Position numbers and translations under genes: made by a program
The notes under the pieces: model-generated
Told to the model about the DNA's origin: nothing
Database searches by the model: none
What the model saw: only the letters and a program-made list of their open reading frames with translations
Shown: positions 19,130 through 26,744 of the stretch, in pieces
Numbering within the stretch: the first letter of the stretch is position 1
Layout of the letters: the number at the start of each line of letters is the position of its first letter
Source: CAVQCA01 sp963710815
GTDB taxonomy: Bacteria > Pseudomonadota > Gammaproteobacteria > UBA9214
Length of the DNA stretch: 64,000 bases
Reading direction: 5' to 3'
Assembly: GCA_963710815.1 (NCBI GenBank)
Contig: CAVQCA010000056.1
Span: 5,993-69,992, forward strand

Positions 19130-19132
19130 GGC

Positions 19133-19864
19133 TTATTCCGCCGCTTCCTCGGCCGCCGGCGATTCTTCGGCCGCCGGCTTCGCCGCGCGGATCACCTTGG
19201 GGACGAGCACGCGCGGCTCGATGCTGACCGGCTGATAGACGACGCGCTTTTTCTCGGCGTCGTAGATGACCTCCACGTTGCCGCTCAGCGGGAAATCCTT
19301 GCGGAACGGATGACCGATGAAGCCGTAATCGGTCAGCAGACGACGCAGGTCCGGGTGGCCGTCGAACAGGATGCCGAACAGGTCGAAGGCCTCGCGTTCA
19401 TACCAGTCGGCGTTGTTCCAGACCGCGATCACGGAAGGCACCACCGGCAGCGCGTCCACGGCGGCATACACACGCAGGCGCAGACGACGGTTCTGTGACA
19501 GGGACAACAGGTGGTAGACCACGGCGAAGCGTTGCGCCGCCCAGGGTTTCTCCACCACCAGATCATCGGTGACTGCCTTCAGGCGGCCTTCGGTTTCGGC
19601 CTCGACGCCGCGACTGAAACCGGTGCTCGAGGATTCTTCGGTGGCCCATTCATCCTTGCCGTAGCCGGCATAGTCCACGCCGCACAGGTCGATCAGTATT
19701 TCAAAGGCGAATGCCGGCTCGTCACGCAGCGCGGTGACCACGGCAAGCAGATTTTCGGAGGCCACCTCGACCGTGACCTCACCCACCGCTACCGTCACGG
19801 TCTGCAGGCTGTCACCGAAGTGTTTGCTGAGTTGCTCTGCGAGCCGGCTGGAACTGTCGGTCAT
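19133..19864 (-). CDS. nuoC: NADH-quinone oxidoreductase subunit C
   Basis: NuoC is the 30-kDa-type subunit of the peripheral arm. The 243-residue product has the family signature YEREAFDLFGILFDGHPDLRRLLTDYGFIGHPFRKDFPLSG (about residues 151-192). The N-terminal half is less conserved, as is normal. The C-terminus has an Ala/Glu/Pro-rich tail (AAKPAAEESPAAEEAAE), a low-complexity extension beyond the domain that is probably disordered. It lies between nuoB (11-base gap) and nuoD (three-base gap). Confidence 0.96.
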   Translation of the reverse strand: MTDSSSRLAEQLSKHFGDSLQTVTVAVGEVTVEVASENLLAVVTALRDEPAFAFEILIDLCGVDYAGYGKDEWATEESSSTGFSRGVEAETEGRLKAVTDDLVVEKPWAAQRFAVVYHLLSLSQNRRLRLRVYAAVDALPVVPSVIAVWNNADWYEREAFDLFGILFDGHPDLRRLLTDYGFIGHPFRKDFPLSGNVEVIYDAEKKRVVYQPVSIEPRVLVPKVIRAAKPAAEESPAAEEAAE

Positions 19865-19875
19865 GGACGCGGTGC

Positions 19876-20352
19876 TCAGCGGGCAATGGTATTCGTGCGG
19901 CGGATCTTGTTCTGCAGCTGCAGAATGCCGTACAGCAGGGCCTCGGCCGTGGGGGGACAGCCGGGCACGTAGATATCGACCGGGACGATCCGGTCACAGC
20001 CGCGCACCACTGAATAGGAATAATGGTAATAGCCGCCGCCGTTGGCGCAGGAACCCATGGAGATCACCCAGCGCGGTTCGGCCATCTGGTCGTAGACCTT
20101 GCGCAGCGCCGGCGCCATCTTGTTCACCAGCGTGCCGGCCACGATCATGACATCAGACTGCCGCGGACTGGGGCGGAATATGATGCCGAAGCGGTCAAGG
20201 TCATAGCGCGAGGCACCGGCCTGCATCATCTCGACGGCGCAGCAGGCCAGTCCGAAGGTCATCGGCCACATCGAGCCGGTGCGCGCCCAGTTGATCAGCG
20301 CATCGGCGGTGGTGGTGACGTAGCCTTCCTTGAGAATGCCCTCTATTCCCAT
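19876..20352 (-). CDS. nuoB: NADH-quinone oxidoreductase subunit B
   Basis: NuoB holds 4Fe-4S cluster N2, the immediate electron donor to quinone. The ATG at 20352 gives 158 residues starting MGIEGILKEGYVTTTADALI; the frame is open upstream, but that sequence overlaps nuoA in another frame and is not conserved. N2 ligands are seen in LACCAVEMM (two adjacent Cys), SMGSCANGGG and VPGCPPTAEAL. The start overlaps the end of nuoA by ten bases. Confidence 0.97.
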   Translation of the reverse strand: MGIEGILKEGYVTTTADALINWARTGSMWPMTFGLACCAVEMMQAGASRYDLDRFGIIFRPSPRQSDVMIVAGTLVNKMAPALRKVYDQMAEPRWVISMGSCANGGGYYHYSYSVVRGCDRIVPVDIYVPGCPPTAEALLYGILQLQNKIRRTNTIAR

Positions 20353-20699
20353 TCGAGGGCCCCCTTCTTCCATTCGTAGATGAAGCCGATCACCAGGATG
20401 GAGAGGAAGATCATCATGGCGACGAAGCCGAACATTCCGATCGAATCGAGCACGACGGCCCAGGGAAACAGGAAGGCGATTTCGAGATCGAAGATGATGA
20501 ACAGGATGGCGACGAGGTAATAGCGCACGTCGAAGCGCATGCGCGAATCCTCGAAGGCCTCGAAGCCGCATTCATAAGGGGAGTTTTTTTCGCTGTCGGG
20601 TTTGTGCGGCGCCAGCAGGAACCCCGCCATGATCGGAAGCACGCCAATGGCGATACCAATGGCGATGAAGATCAGGATTGGCAGGTAATTATCCAGCAT
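20343..20699 (-). CDS. nuoA: NADH-quinone oxidoreductase subunit A
   Basis: NuoA is a three-helix membrane subunit at the quinone-site end of the membrane arm. The 118-residue protein starts MLDNYLPILIFIAIGIAIGV. It contains the conserved loop KNSPYECGFEAFEDSRMRFDVRYYLVAILF split by helices, with the invariant Cys of the loop present, and a second acidic helix (IIFDLEIAFLFPWAV). It is the first gene of the nuo operon. The 269 bases upstream to the tRNA-Leu gene are AT-rich near 20820-20890 and probably hold the promoter; GATAAT-like hexamers are visible there but no clean -35/-10 pair. Confidence 0.97.
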   Translation of the reverse strand: MLDNYLPILIFIAIGIAIGVLPIMAGFLLAPHKPDSEKNSPYECGFEAFEDSRMRFDVRYYLVAILFIIFDLEIAFLFPWAVVLDSIGMFGFVAMMIFLSILVIGFIYEWKKGALEWE

Positions 20700-20968
20700 C
20701 TAGCAACCGCCTCATGCGTCCCGATCAGGGTGAAACCCGGCGCATTTTCCGAATGTGAAGAATTGGACAGGCCGTGACAAAAGATGTAGCAGTCTAGGTC
20801 AGCCGGGCAAACGGTGTCAAGTTGTGACTTGTTAACTTTCTCTATTATTATCCAATGGTTAGACAATTTTCTAGGGGCATAAAAAATATCCCTGCACGAC
20901 CCGGCCGCAAGCCCCTGTTATCCCCCCTGAGGGGGTGGTTCCGGGGTTCGATAACCGGATCGAAAACA

Positions 20969-21053
20969 TGGTGCCGATGGCCGGACTCGAACCGGCACGG
21001 CTTGCGCCACTGCCCCCTCAAGACAGCGTGTCTACCAATTCCACCACATCGGC
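20969..21053 (-). tRNA. tRNA-Leu (GAG)
   Basis: The 85-base gene has a seven-pair acceptor stem (GCCGATG with CATCGGC), the leucine-type long variable arm, anticodon GAG in the loop TTGAGGG, the T-loop GGTTCGAGTCC, and an encoded CCA. It is 35 bases downstream of secG with no promoter visible between, so it is probably processed from the secG transcript. tpiA-secG-tRNALeu-nuo is a known gammaproteobacterial order. Confidence 0.96.
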
Positions 21054-21088
21054 CTGATGCGTTTCGCTCCGCCGCCTGAAGGCGAGGC

Positions 21089-21650
21089 TTATTCAGGTAA
21101 ATCGTTCACCTTCTTCTTGTCCGTCGGCGCTGAACTCTTCGTCGCGGTGCTCTTGGTGACCTCCTTTTTGGCGGCAGGCTTAGTCGCCGCGGGATTCGCG
21201 GCAGCCGGTTTTTGCGTCGCCGTATTCCCGGCGGCGGAGCCCTCCGTTGCCGGTGCATGGGCCGGTTGCCCGGCGGGTGGCGATTCGGGGGCCGCCTCGG
21301 GCAGATCCGAGGCCGGGCTCTTCAGCGCGCCTGGCGGCGGTACCCGCCGGCGGCGCGGCCTTGGGTTGGGCATTCTGCTGCTCGATCTGCTCGATCACAC
21401 TGTCGTTCGACCGGTTGACGTGGCGTATCAGCGGCGAGGCGATCAACAGACAGTTGACGAAAAACACCGTCGCCAGGACGGCGGTGGCCCGGGTGAGGAA
21501 TGAGCCCGAACCGCGCGCCCCGAATACCGTCCCCGAGGCGCCGCTGCCAAATCCGGCCCCCATATCGGCGCCCTTGCCCTGCTGCAACAGCACCAGCGTA
21601 ACGATGCTGATCGACACCAGGATCTGCACAATCAATAAGATGGTAAACAT
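21089..21650 (-). CDS. secG: Protein-export membrane protein SecG, probable +1 frameshift in the tail
   Basis: SecG is the small accessory subunit of the SecYEG translocon. From ATG 21650 the first about 95 residues are clear: MFTILLIVQILVSISIVTLV, then LLQQGKGADMGAGFGSGASGTVFG and a second membrane helix TAVLATVFFVNCLLIAS. After QQNAQPKAAPPAG (near 21335-21350) the frame becomes Arg-rich and unlike the family. Reading one base later gives GALKSPASDLPEAAPE followed by an Ala/Pro/Lys/Thr tail that ends KVNDLPE at 21089, the kind of ending seen in SecG. I infer one extra base. The resulting protein of about 186 residues has a long disordered tail. If there is no frameshift, the gene would instead end at 21180. 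Confidence 0.85.
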
Positions 21651-21684
21651 AGACGATCGTCAATTCAGCTCATCGTGGGTTGAC

Positions 21685-22440
21685 TCAGGCATTGCCGGCC
21701 CGACCAATTGCGAGAAAATCGTTGGCATCCAGGGAGGCCCCGCCGATCAGGCCGCCGTCGATATCCGCCATGGCGAACAGTTCCACGGCGTTGCTGCCCT
21801 TGACGCTGCCGCCGTAAAGGATCTGAATCTTCGCCCCGACGGCCTCATCCAGCCCGGCGAGCTTGCCGCGGATGAAGGCGTGCACATCCTGCGCCTGCTG
21901 CGGCGAGGCGGTCTTGCCGGTGCCGATGGCCCAGACCGGTTCGTAGGCGATCACGGCATCGGCCAGCGCGTGAATACCCTCGAGGGCGATGACGGCGTCC
22001 AGCTGGCGGCCGACGACCTGCTCGGTAATACCCTGCTCGCGCTCCTCCAGCAGCTCGCCCACGCACAGGATCGGCACCAGCCCGGCCTGACGCGCGGCGG
22101 CGAACTTGCGCGCCGTGAATTCATCACTCTCGCCATAGATGCTGCGCCGCTCGGAATGCCCCACGATAGCGTACTTGCAGCCGACATCGGTCAGCATGCC
22201 GGGCGCCACCTCGCCGGTATGGGCGCCGGATTCCTTGTCGTTGACGTCCTGGGCGCCGAGCGCGATCGGAGTCCCCTTCAGCAGGGCGGCCACTTGCGGG
22301 ATGTACACAAAGGGCGGGCAGACGGCCAGTTCCGCCGTCGTGACCGTAGCCAGACCGGCCTTGATTCCCTCGACCAGTGTTTCGATGCTGGCGAGCGACC
22401 CGTTCATTTTCCAGTTACCGGCGACCAGTGGCTGACGCAT
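21685..22440 (-). CDS. tpiA: Triosephosphate isomerase
   Basis: TpiA interconverts dihydroxyacetone phosphate and glyceraldehyde-3-phosphate in glycolysis and gluconeogenesis. The 251-residue protein has all catalytic elements: NWKMNG with the substrate Lys at about 11, IVGHSERR with the catalytic His near 96, and YEPVWAIGTGKTA with the catalytic Glu near 168. The phosphate-binding loop ILYGGSVKGSN is near 210. It lies 34 bases upstream of secG. Upstream it is separated from the V-type ATPase genes by about 395 bases made almost wholly of repeat elements. Confidence 0.98.
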   Translation of the reverse strand: MRQPLVAGNWKMNGSLASIETLVEGIKAGLATVTTAELAVCPPFVYIPQVAALLKGTPIALGAQDVNDKESGAHTGEVAPGMLTDVGCKYAIVGHSERRSIYGESDEFTARKFAAARQAGLVPILCVGELLEEREQGITEQVVGRQLDAVIALEGIHALADAVIAYEPVWAIGTGKTASPQQAQDVHAFIRGKLAGLDEAVGAKIQILYGGSVKGSNAVELFAMADIDGGLIGGASLDANDFLAIGRAGNA

Positions 22441-22542
22441 TATCGACCTCCCATGAAAGCAAGCCGGGTAGCTTAGCGATCCGTGACCGGAAAATCAATT
22501 TGTCTGGAAAGCGAATGACCTGGATCCCTCCATATAGCCCGG

Positions 22543-22636
22543 TTTCAACGCAAAGACGCAAAGTTCGCAAAGAAATATGAGAACAAAAACACACAATAGC
22601 TTTGCGTTCTTTGCGTCTTTGCGTCTTTACGTTGAA
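22543..22636. repeat. Family A element, copy 3
   Basis: Left arm 22543-22572 (TTCAACGCAAAGACGCAAAG and GTTCGCAAAG) and right arm 22600-22636 (CTTTGCGTTCTTTGCGTCTT repeated, ending ACGTTGAA). Only about 27 bases lie between. It uses the CAACGC/CGTTG end version. The right arm has an extra GCGTCTTT unit, showing that the short period can expand. It begins about 100 bases upstream of the tpiA start. Confidence 0.88.
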
Positions 22637-22652
22637 AAAAGTGGGACAGACC

Positions 22653-22811
22653 CGAATGGCACCAACATAAGTCCAGATCGTGATAAATAGCCACGGAATC
22701 CACGGAAAACACAGAAATTATCCCGGACTATTCCGTGTTTTTCCGTGTGCTTCCGTGGCCATTTATTTTTTTATAATGACGATATCCCTTGAGTCAGCGC
22801 CATTCGGGACA
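22653..22811. repeat. Family B element with terminal inverted repeats, copy 1
   Basis: Outer ends are inverted copies: CCCGAATGGCACCAAC at 22651-22666 and, on the other strand, CCCGAATGGCGCTGAC at the right end near 22795-22810. The core is a palindrome with GCCACGGAATCCACGGAAAA at 22690 and TTCCGTGTGCTTCCGTGGCC near 22741-22760. Together with copy A3 it fills the gap between tpiA and the ATPase subunit A gene. No coding capacity. Confidence 0.85.
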
Positions 22812-22835
22812 AACCCCGTTTACCTGAATGTAGCG

Positions 22836-24683
22836 TCAGGGCGTGCCCTCTGCGAGGGCGTCGATTTCCTGCAGCAGGCGCTGGTATTCGGGCGAGTCGG
22901 GAGCGGCGTAGTTGAAGTTCCTGAACAGGCCGGTGAGGCGGGTGAAATAGTCGCGCACCGCCGTCTTGTCGGTGAAGGCGTAATCGCGGCTCACCAGGGA
23001 GTGGACCTTGGTGAAGGCAATGCGCTGGCGCTCCAGCGAGGCCGAGGCGTCCACCTTGTCGTAGGCGTCCTGCTGCAGATAGACCATGTCGACGAACAGC
23101 GCCTTCTGGTAGGTGACATAGTCTTCGGTTGTGACCCCCTCCTCGCCCGTCACCTGCATCATCTGCTGGATGGCATCGCCCCGCACCAGCAGCTCCTGCA
23201 TGGCCTTGACCCGCTCCACCCAGAGGGGCTCGAGGTGTTCGGTGAACCAGACGGCAAGCTGCTCCAGGTAGCGCGACCAGGAGATCAGCGGATCGATCGC
23301 CGGGTAGAAGCGCTTGTAGGCGCGGTCATAGGAAAGTCCCAGGAAGCACTTCACCGTGCCCAGGGTCGACTGGGTGACCGGCTCCTCGAAATTGCCGCCG
23401 GCGGGCGAAACGTTGCCGATCATGGTGAGGCTGCCGGTGGCGCCGTCGGCGGCGCGGATCACGCCGGCGCGCTCGTAGACGCCGCGGATGGCGGAATCCA
23501 GGTAGGCCGGGAAAGCCTCCTCGCCGGGGATCTCCTCCAGTCGCCCGGAGGTCTCGCGCATCGCCTGTGCCCAGCGCGAGGTGGAATCCGCCAGCAGCAG
23601 CACGTGAAAGCCCATCTGGCGGTAGTACTCGCCCAGGGTGATGCCGGTGTAGATGGACGCCTCGCGGGCAGCCACGGGCATGGAGGAGGTATTGCAGATG
23701 ATGATGGTGCGATCCATCAGCGAGCCGCCGGTGCGGGGATCGGTGAGCTGCGGAAATTCGGTGATGGTCTCCACCACCTCGCCGGCGCGCTCGCCGCAGG
23801 CCACCACGATCACGATGTCGACCGACGCATGCCTGGCAAGCAGCTGCTGCAGCACGGTCTTGCCGGCGCCGAAGGGCCCGGGAATGCAGCCGGTGCCGCC
23901 GCGCGCCACGGGAAAGAAGGTATCCACCAGGCGAATGGTGGTGATCAGCGGCTCCTGCGGATAGAGCCGTTCGGCGACGCGGGAGCGCAGCAGGTGCTCG
24001 GTGACCGGCCGGCGCACCGGCCAGCGCCGTGTGAGGTCGAGGGAATGCTCGCGTCCCTGGGCATCACGGATGCGGGCCACCGGGGTATCCACGGTGACAC
24101 TGCCCTCCTGGATCCAGGTGACCTCCACCTCTCCCTTCTGGTCGAAGGGCGCCATGATCTTGTGGGTAAAGCTGCCTTCCTGCACGGTACCGATCAGACC
24201 ACCCGCGCACAGCCGCGCGCCGGTCTGCACCTTCGGGACGAAGGACCATTTCTTGCGGGAATCGAGCGCCTCGAGCGCCACGCCGCGGGGCAGGAAGGTG
24301 CCGTACTGGATGGCGATGTTCTCGAGCGGATTCTGCAGGCCGTCGTAGACCTGGCCGAGCAGCCCCGGGCCCAGCACCACCGAGAGCATCTCCCCGCTCT
24401 GCACGACCGGGTCGCCCACGGCTACCCCGCCGGTATCCTCAAACACCTGCACGTCGGCGAGTTCGCCGCGCACGCGCAGCACCTCGGACTTGAGCCGTTC
24501 CTGTCGTCCCGCAACGGCACTGCGTCCGGTTTCGATGTAGACCACCTCGTTCTTTTTCAGCGGCAGGCGACTCCCGTCGCGCCAGCCGGCGCGAATCGTC
24601 ACCAGGCTCTCCTGGACCGCCACCACCCGCGTTGGCGAATCGGTCTGCTTCGCCGGCGCCGTTTCTGCCGCGGTGTCTGTCAT
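22836..24683 (-). CDS. atpA: V/A-type ATPase catalytic subunit A
   Basis: Subunit A is the catalytic subunit of the V/A-type rotary ATPase. The ATG at 24683 (MTDTAAETAPAKQTDSPTRV) gives 615 residues; a TTG three codons earlier is possible. The P-loop GPFGAGKTVLQQLLAR is intact, as are the long non-homologous insertion typical of A subunits (about 110-210) and the segment DSTSRWAQAMRETSGRLEEIPGEEAFPAYL. The catalytic Glu of the family is in VACGERAGEV. It is the last gene of the ATPase operon. A family A repeat separates it from the DUF2764 gene upstream. Whether it acts as synthase or ATP-driven pump cannot be read from this subunit. Confidence 0.95.
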   Translation of the reverse strand: MTDTAAETAPAKQTDSPTRVVAVQESLVTIRAGWRDGSRLPLKKNEVVYIETGRSAVAGRQERLKSEVLRVRGELADVQVFEDTGGVAVGDPVVQSGEMLSVVLGPGLLGQVYDGLQNPLENIAIQYGTFLPRGVALEALDSRKKWSFVPKVQTGARLCAGGLIGTVQEGSFTHKIMAPFDQKGEVEVTWIQEGSVTVDTPVARIRDAQGREHSLDLTRRWPVRRPVTEHLLRSRVAERLYPQEPLITTIRLVDTFFPVARGGTGCIPGPFGAGKTVLQQLLARHASVDIVIVVACGERAGEVVETITEFPQLTDPRTGGSLMDRTIIICNTSSMPVAAREASIYTGITLGEYYRQMGFHVLLLADSTSRWAQAMRETSGRLEEIPGEEAFPAYLDSAIRGVYERAGVIRAADGATGSLTMIGNVSPAGGNFEEPVTQSTLGTVKCFLGLSYDRAYKRFYPAIDPLISWSRYLEQLAVWFTEHLEPLWVERVKAMQELLVRGDAIQQMMQVTGEEGVTTEDYVTYQKALFVDMVYLQQDAYDKVDASASLERQRIAFTKVHSLVSRDYAFTDKTAVRDYFTRLTGLFRNFNYAAPDSPEYQRLLQEIDALAEGTP

Positions 24684-24722
24684 TCCAATCAAGGTTCGAG
24701 TCTCGTGTATCGGTTATCTATA

Positions 24723-24855
24723 TGTTCGTTCCACAAACACCATTTTCAACGCAAAGACGCAAAGAACGCAAAGCTGTTTAAGTCCTTGTTGATAAATTTC
24801 TTCGCGCTCTTTGCGTCTTTGCGTTGAGTCAATTTCTGTATGAACGGGCGCTACC
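24723..24855. repeat. Family A element, copy 4, inside the V-type ATPase operon
   Basis: Left arm 24742-24773 (TTTTCAACGCAAAGACGCAA then AGAACGCAAAG), right arm 24803-24830 (CTCTTTGCGTCTTTGCGTTGA). Both arms have the CAACGC/GCGTTG end. Outer sequence TTCGTTCCACAAACACCATT on the left mirrors TGTATGAACGG on the right. The element splits the gap between the DUF2764 and subunit A genes. Confidence 0.88.
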
Positions 24856-24877
24856 CTGGAACCCGGCATCATCCGGT

Positions 24878-25567
24878 TCAGGCTACGAGCGCGTCCAGAG
24901 GCGCATCCCGCAGGCCCGCCTCGACCATCTCTTCGAAACGCGTCACGGCCGCCTCACCGCTGTGAACGGTCCAGCGGGCGATCAGGTCCCAGCGCTGGGT
25001 ATAGAGCAATACCGCCTCGAAGTCGAAGTGGTGACCGTCGGCGAGCCGCTCCAGGTGTTGCCAGACGGCGCCGAGCAGCAGTCGCTCCAGTCCCAGCGCA
25101 TCCCCGGACTGCAGCAGGACCTTCGCCTCGGGCAGCCAGGGGTACGCCCGCTCCAGCCGGAAGTGCGGCTCGTTCCAGTACTTTCGAATATGCGCCAGCC
25201 AGCGCCCGTAGCCCCAGACCTCATGGTGTGGCGGTGCCGCATGCCCGCGCTGGCGACGTCGCAGCGCGGCGAGCACGGTGCGCAGTTCCAGCCGCCAAAC
25301 CACCAGGTCGCGCACGAAGTCGTTGACCAGTGTCGGGATCACGGCCCGGGCGTGGGCGATGATCTCCTCGTCGCGGCGGTCCCTGTCCTGGATCGACCAG
25401 TCGAGCAGCCCGGTAATCGTGTACAGGCAGGCGGCGTCCTCCGGCTCCAGCAGGCTCAGGCGCTGCTGCAGGCGGATGCGCGAGAGCGGCGTCTGCCGGG
25501 CGCCGAACAGCACCCCGTGGTAGGGAAGGCTGCTGATCAACATGGCATAGCGGTTGGCGGCGCTCAC
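24878..25567 (-). CDS. DUF2764 family protein of V-type ATPase operon
   Basis: This 229-residue protein occupies the place of subunit C in the ATPase operon. From the GTG at 25567 it reads MSAANRYAMLISSLPYHGVLFGARQ, followed by LSLLEPEDAACLYTITGLLDW. The opening YxxLISSLP and the later W-N-E-P (KYWNEPHFRLERAYPWLPEA) and GHHFDFEAVLLY segments resemble DUF2764, the family that sits between subunits E and A in Bacteroidetes-type V-ATPase operons. The assignment is from memory of the family pattern, not from a search. The frame is open further upstream, but that part overlaps the subunit E gene. An ATG at 25543 would be a shorter alternative but has no ribosome-binding site. A role as the rotor-to-ring linker equivalent to subunit C is an inference. 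Confidence 0.75.
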   Translation of the reverse strand: MSAANRYAMLISSLPYHGVLFGARQTPLSRIRLQQRLSLLEPEDAACLYTITGLLDWSIQDRDRRDEEIIAHARAVIPTLVNDFVRDLVVWRLELRTVLAALRRRQRGHAAPPHHEVWGYGRWLAHIRKYWNEPHFRLERAYPWLPEAKVLLQSGDALGLERLLLGAVWQHLERLADGHHFDFEAVLLYTQRWDLIARWTVHSGEAAVTRFEEMVEAGLRDAPLDALVA

Positions 25568-25580
25568 GTTCGCTGGCGCC

Positions 25581-26282
25581 TCATTTGACGGTGCCTTCCA
25601 GGATAGCGCGAAACCGCGGCTGCAGGTGCTGCAGCAGCAACGCCGCCACCTTCTCGTCGGTAAGGTCGATGGTAACGTCCTTGCCCTTGAGATAGAGGCA
25701 GATGCCCCGGGAATCGTCGCCCGTGACGCCGAAGGAGACGCCCTCGGCCAGCACGTTGCCGGCCAGTGACAGTACGAAATGGGACAGCGAACCCTCACGC
25801 AGCTCCAGCGGGTTGCGGCGCAGTTCCTCCAGGCCGACGAGCGCGCGCGGCAGCTGAACCTGGACCGCCTCGCCGGCATCCACACCGGCTTCTTCGCGCG
25901 CGCGCGCGGCAACCTCCAGGATCAGCTGTTTGAGAAAGGACTCCTGGTCCATCGCGACCGCGATGAGCCGCCGCACCTCGGCGCTGAAGCGTCCGGTCAA
26001 CTCCACCTTGAGGCGCAGCACCGTATCGCGCATGGCGATGCGCAGCGCCTCCTCGCCGCCGGTCTGCAGCATCTGCGCTTCCTTGCGGGCCGCCTCGACC
26101 AGCTCCGCGGCGTTCGCCTCGGCCTCGTGCACGATCTGTGCGGCGCGCCGGCGCGCCTCCGCCAGGATCGTCTCCGCTTCCGCCCGGCCGGCCTGCACTC
26201 CCTGCTCGCGCAGGCGATCGATCAACGCCTCGACGCCCGAGGAGGCCAGCTGTGCCTGTTTGTCGGTCTGCGATTCAGCCAT
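25581..26282 (-). CDS. atpE: V/A-type ATPase peripheral stalk subunit E
   Basis: Subunit E forms the peripheral stalk that holds the A3B3 head. The 233-residue product starts MAESQTDKQAQLASSGVEAL. Residues about 15-110 form an Ala/Glu/Arg-rich coiled coil (RAEAETILAEARRRAAQIVHEAEANAAELVEAARKEA). The C-terminal globular half contains LEELRRNPLELREGSLS and the SFGVTGDDSRGICLYLKGKDVTIDLTDEKVAALLLQHLQPRFRAIL block, which ends the family domain. It is 15 bases after subunit K and 13 bases before the DUF2764 GTG. No separate G/H partner gene is seen. Confidence 0.88.
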   Translation of the reverse strand: MAESQTDKQAQLASSGVEALIDRLREQGVQAGRAEAETILAEARRRAAQIVHEAEANAAELVEAARKEAQMLQTGGEEALRIAMRDTVLRLKVELTGRFSAEVRRLIAVAMDQESFLKQLILEVAARAREEAGVDAGEAVQVQLPRALVGLEELRRNPLELREGSLSHFVLSLAGNVLAEGVSFGVTGDDSRGICLYLKGKDVTIDLTDEKVAALLLQHLQPRFRAILEGTVK

Positions 26283-26297
26283 GTTCCACCCGCCGCC

Positions 26298-26744
26298 TCA
26301 GCCGGGAATCCTGCCCGCCAGCACCAGGGCGAACACGAACGCGAACACCGCGAAACCCTCGACGATAGCCGCCGGCGCCAGCGACAGGCCGAAGATCTCC
26401 GGCTTGGTCTTGCTCGCATGGATGGCCGAGGCGCAGGCCTTGCCCTGGAAGATGGCGGAGAACATCAGCGCCAGTCCCGCCAGGATGCCGATGCCGAACA
26501 GCCCCGTCGCGTTCTCCGGCACCACATTGCGCTGCAGCGTAAACATGACCACGATGCCGTAGATGACCTGGGAAGACGGCATGACCGAGACGCCGATATA
26601 GCGCCCGTGACCGGACTCGGTATCCACCATGGCACCGATGGCTGCCTGGCCGGCAACGGCACAGCCGATGATGCTGCCAATGGCGGCAAGCGACATGGCC
26701 CCGTACATGCCCGCCCAGCCCAGGGCGATAACCATTTCGTTCAT
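26298..26744 (-). CDS. atpK: V/A-type ATPase membrane rotor subunit K (proteolipid)
   Basis: Subunit K forms the ion-carrying ring. The 148-residue protein has four membrane helices in two fused hairpins, as in Enterococcus NtpK. The ion-site residues can be aligned: MPSSQVIYG in helix 2 (matching the NtpK P-x-T-Q-x-x-Y motif, with Ser for Thr), AIFQGKACA in helix 3 (the NtpK Gln110 position) and IVEGFAVFAF in helix 4 (Glu139 position). Those are the reported sodium ligands of NtpK, so sodium coupling is likely, though this is inferred from motif alignment by eye. The gene overlaps subunit I by four bases. Confidence 0.92.
   Translation of the reverse strand: MNEMVIALGWAGMYGAMSLAAIGSIIGCAVAGQAAIGAMVDTESGHGRYIGVSVMPSSQVIYGIVVMFTLQRNVVPENATGLFGIGILAGLALMFSAIFQGKACASAIHASKTKPEIFGLSLAPAAIVEGFAVFAFVFALVLAGRIPG

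Noticed and set aside
20924..20936. CCCCC-TCA-GGGGG hairpin after tRNA-Leu as terminator
   Set aside because: The stem is short and not followed by a T-tract, so it is not a convincing terminator.
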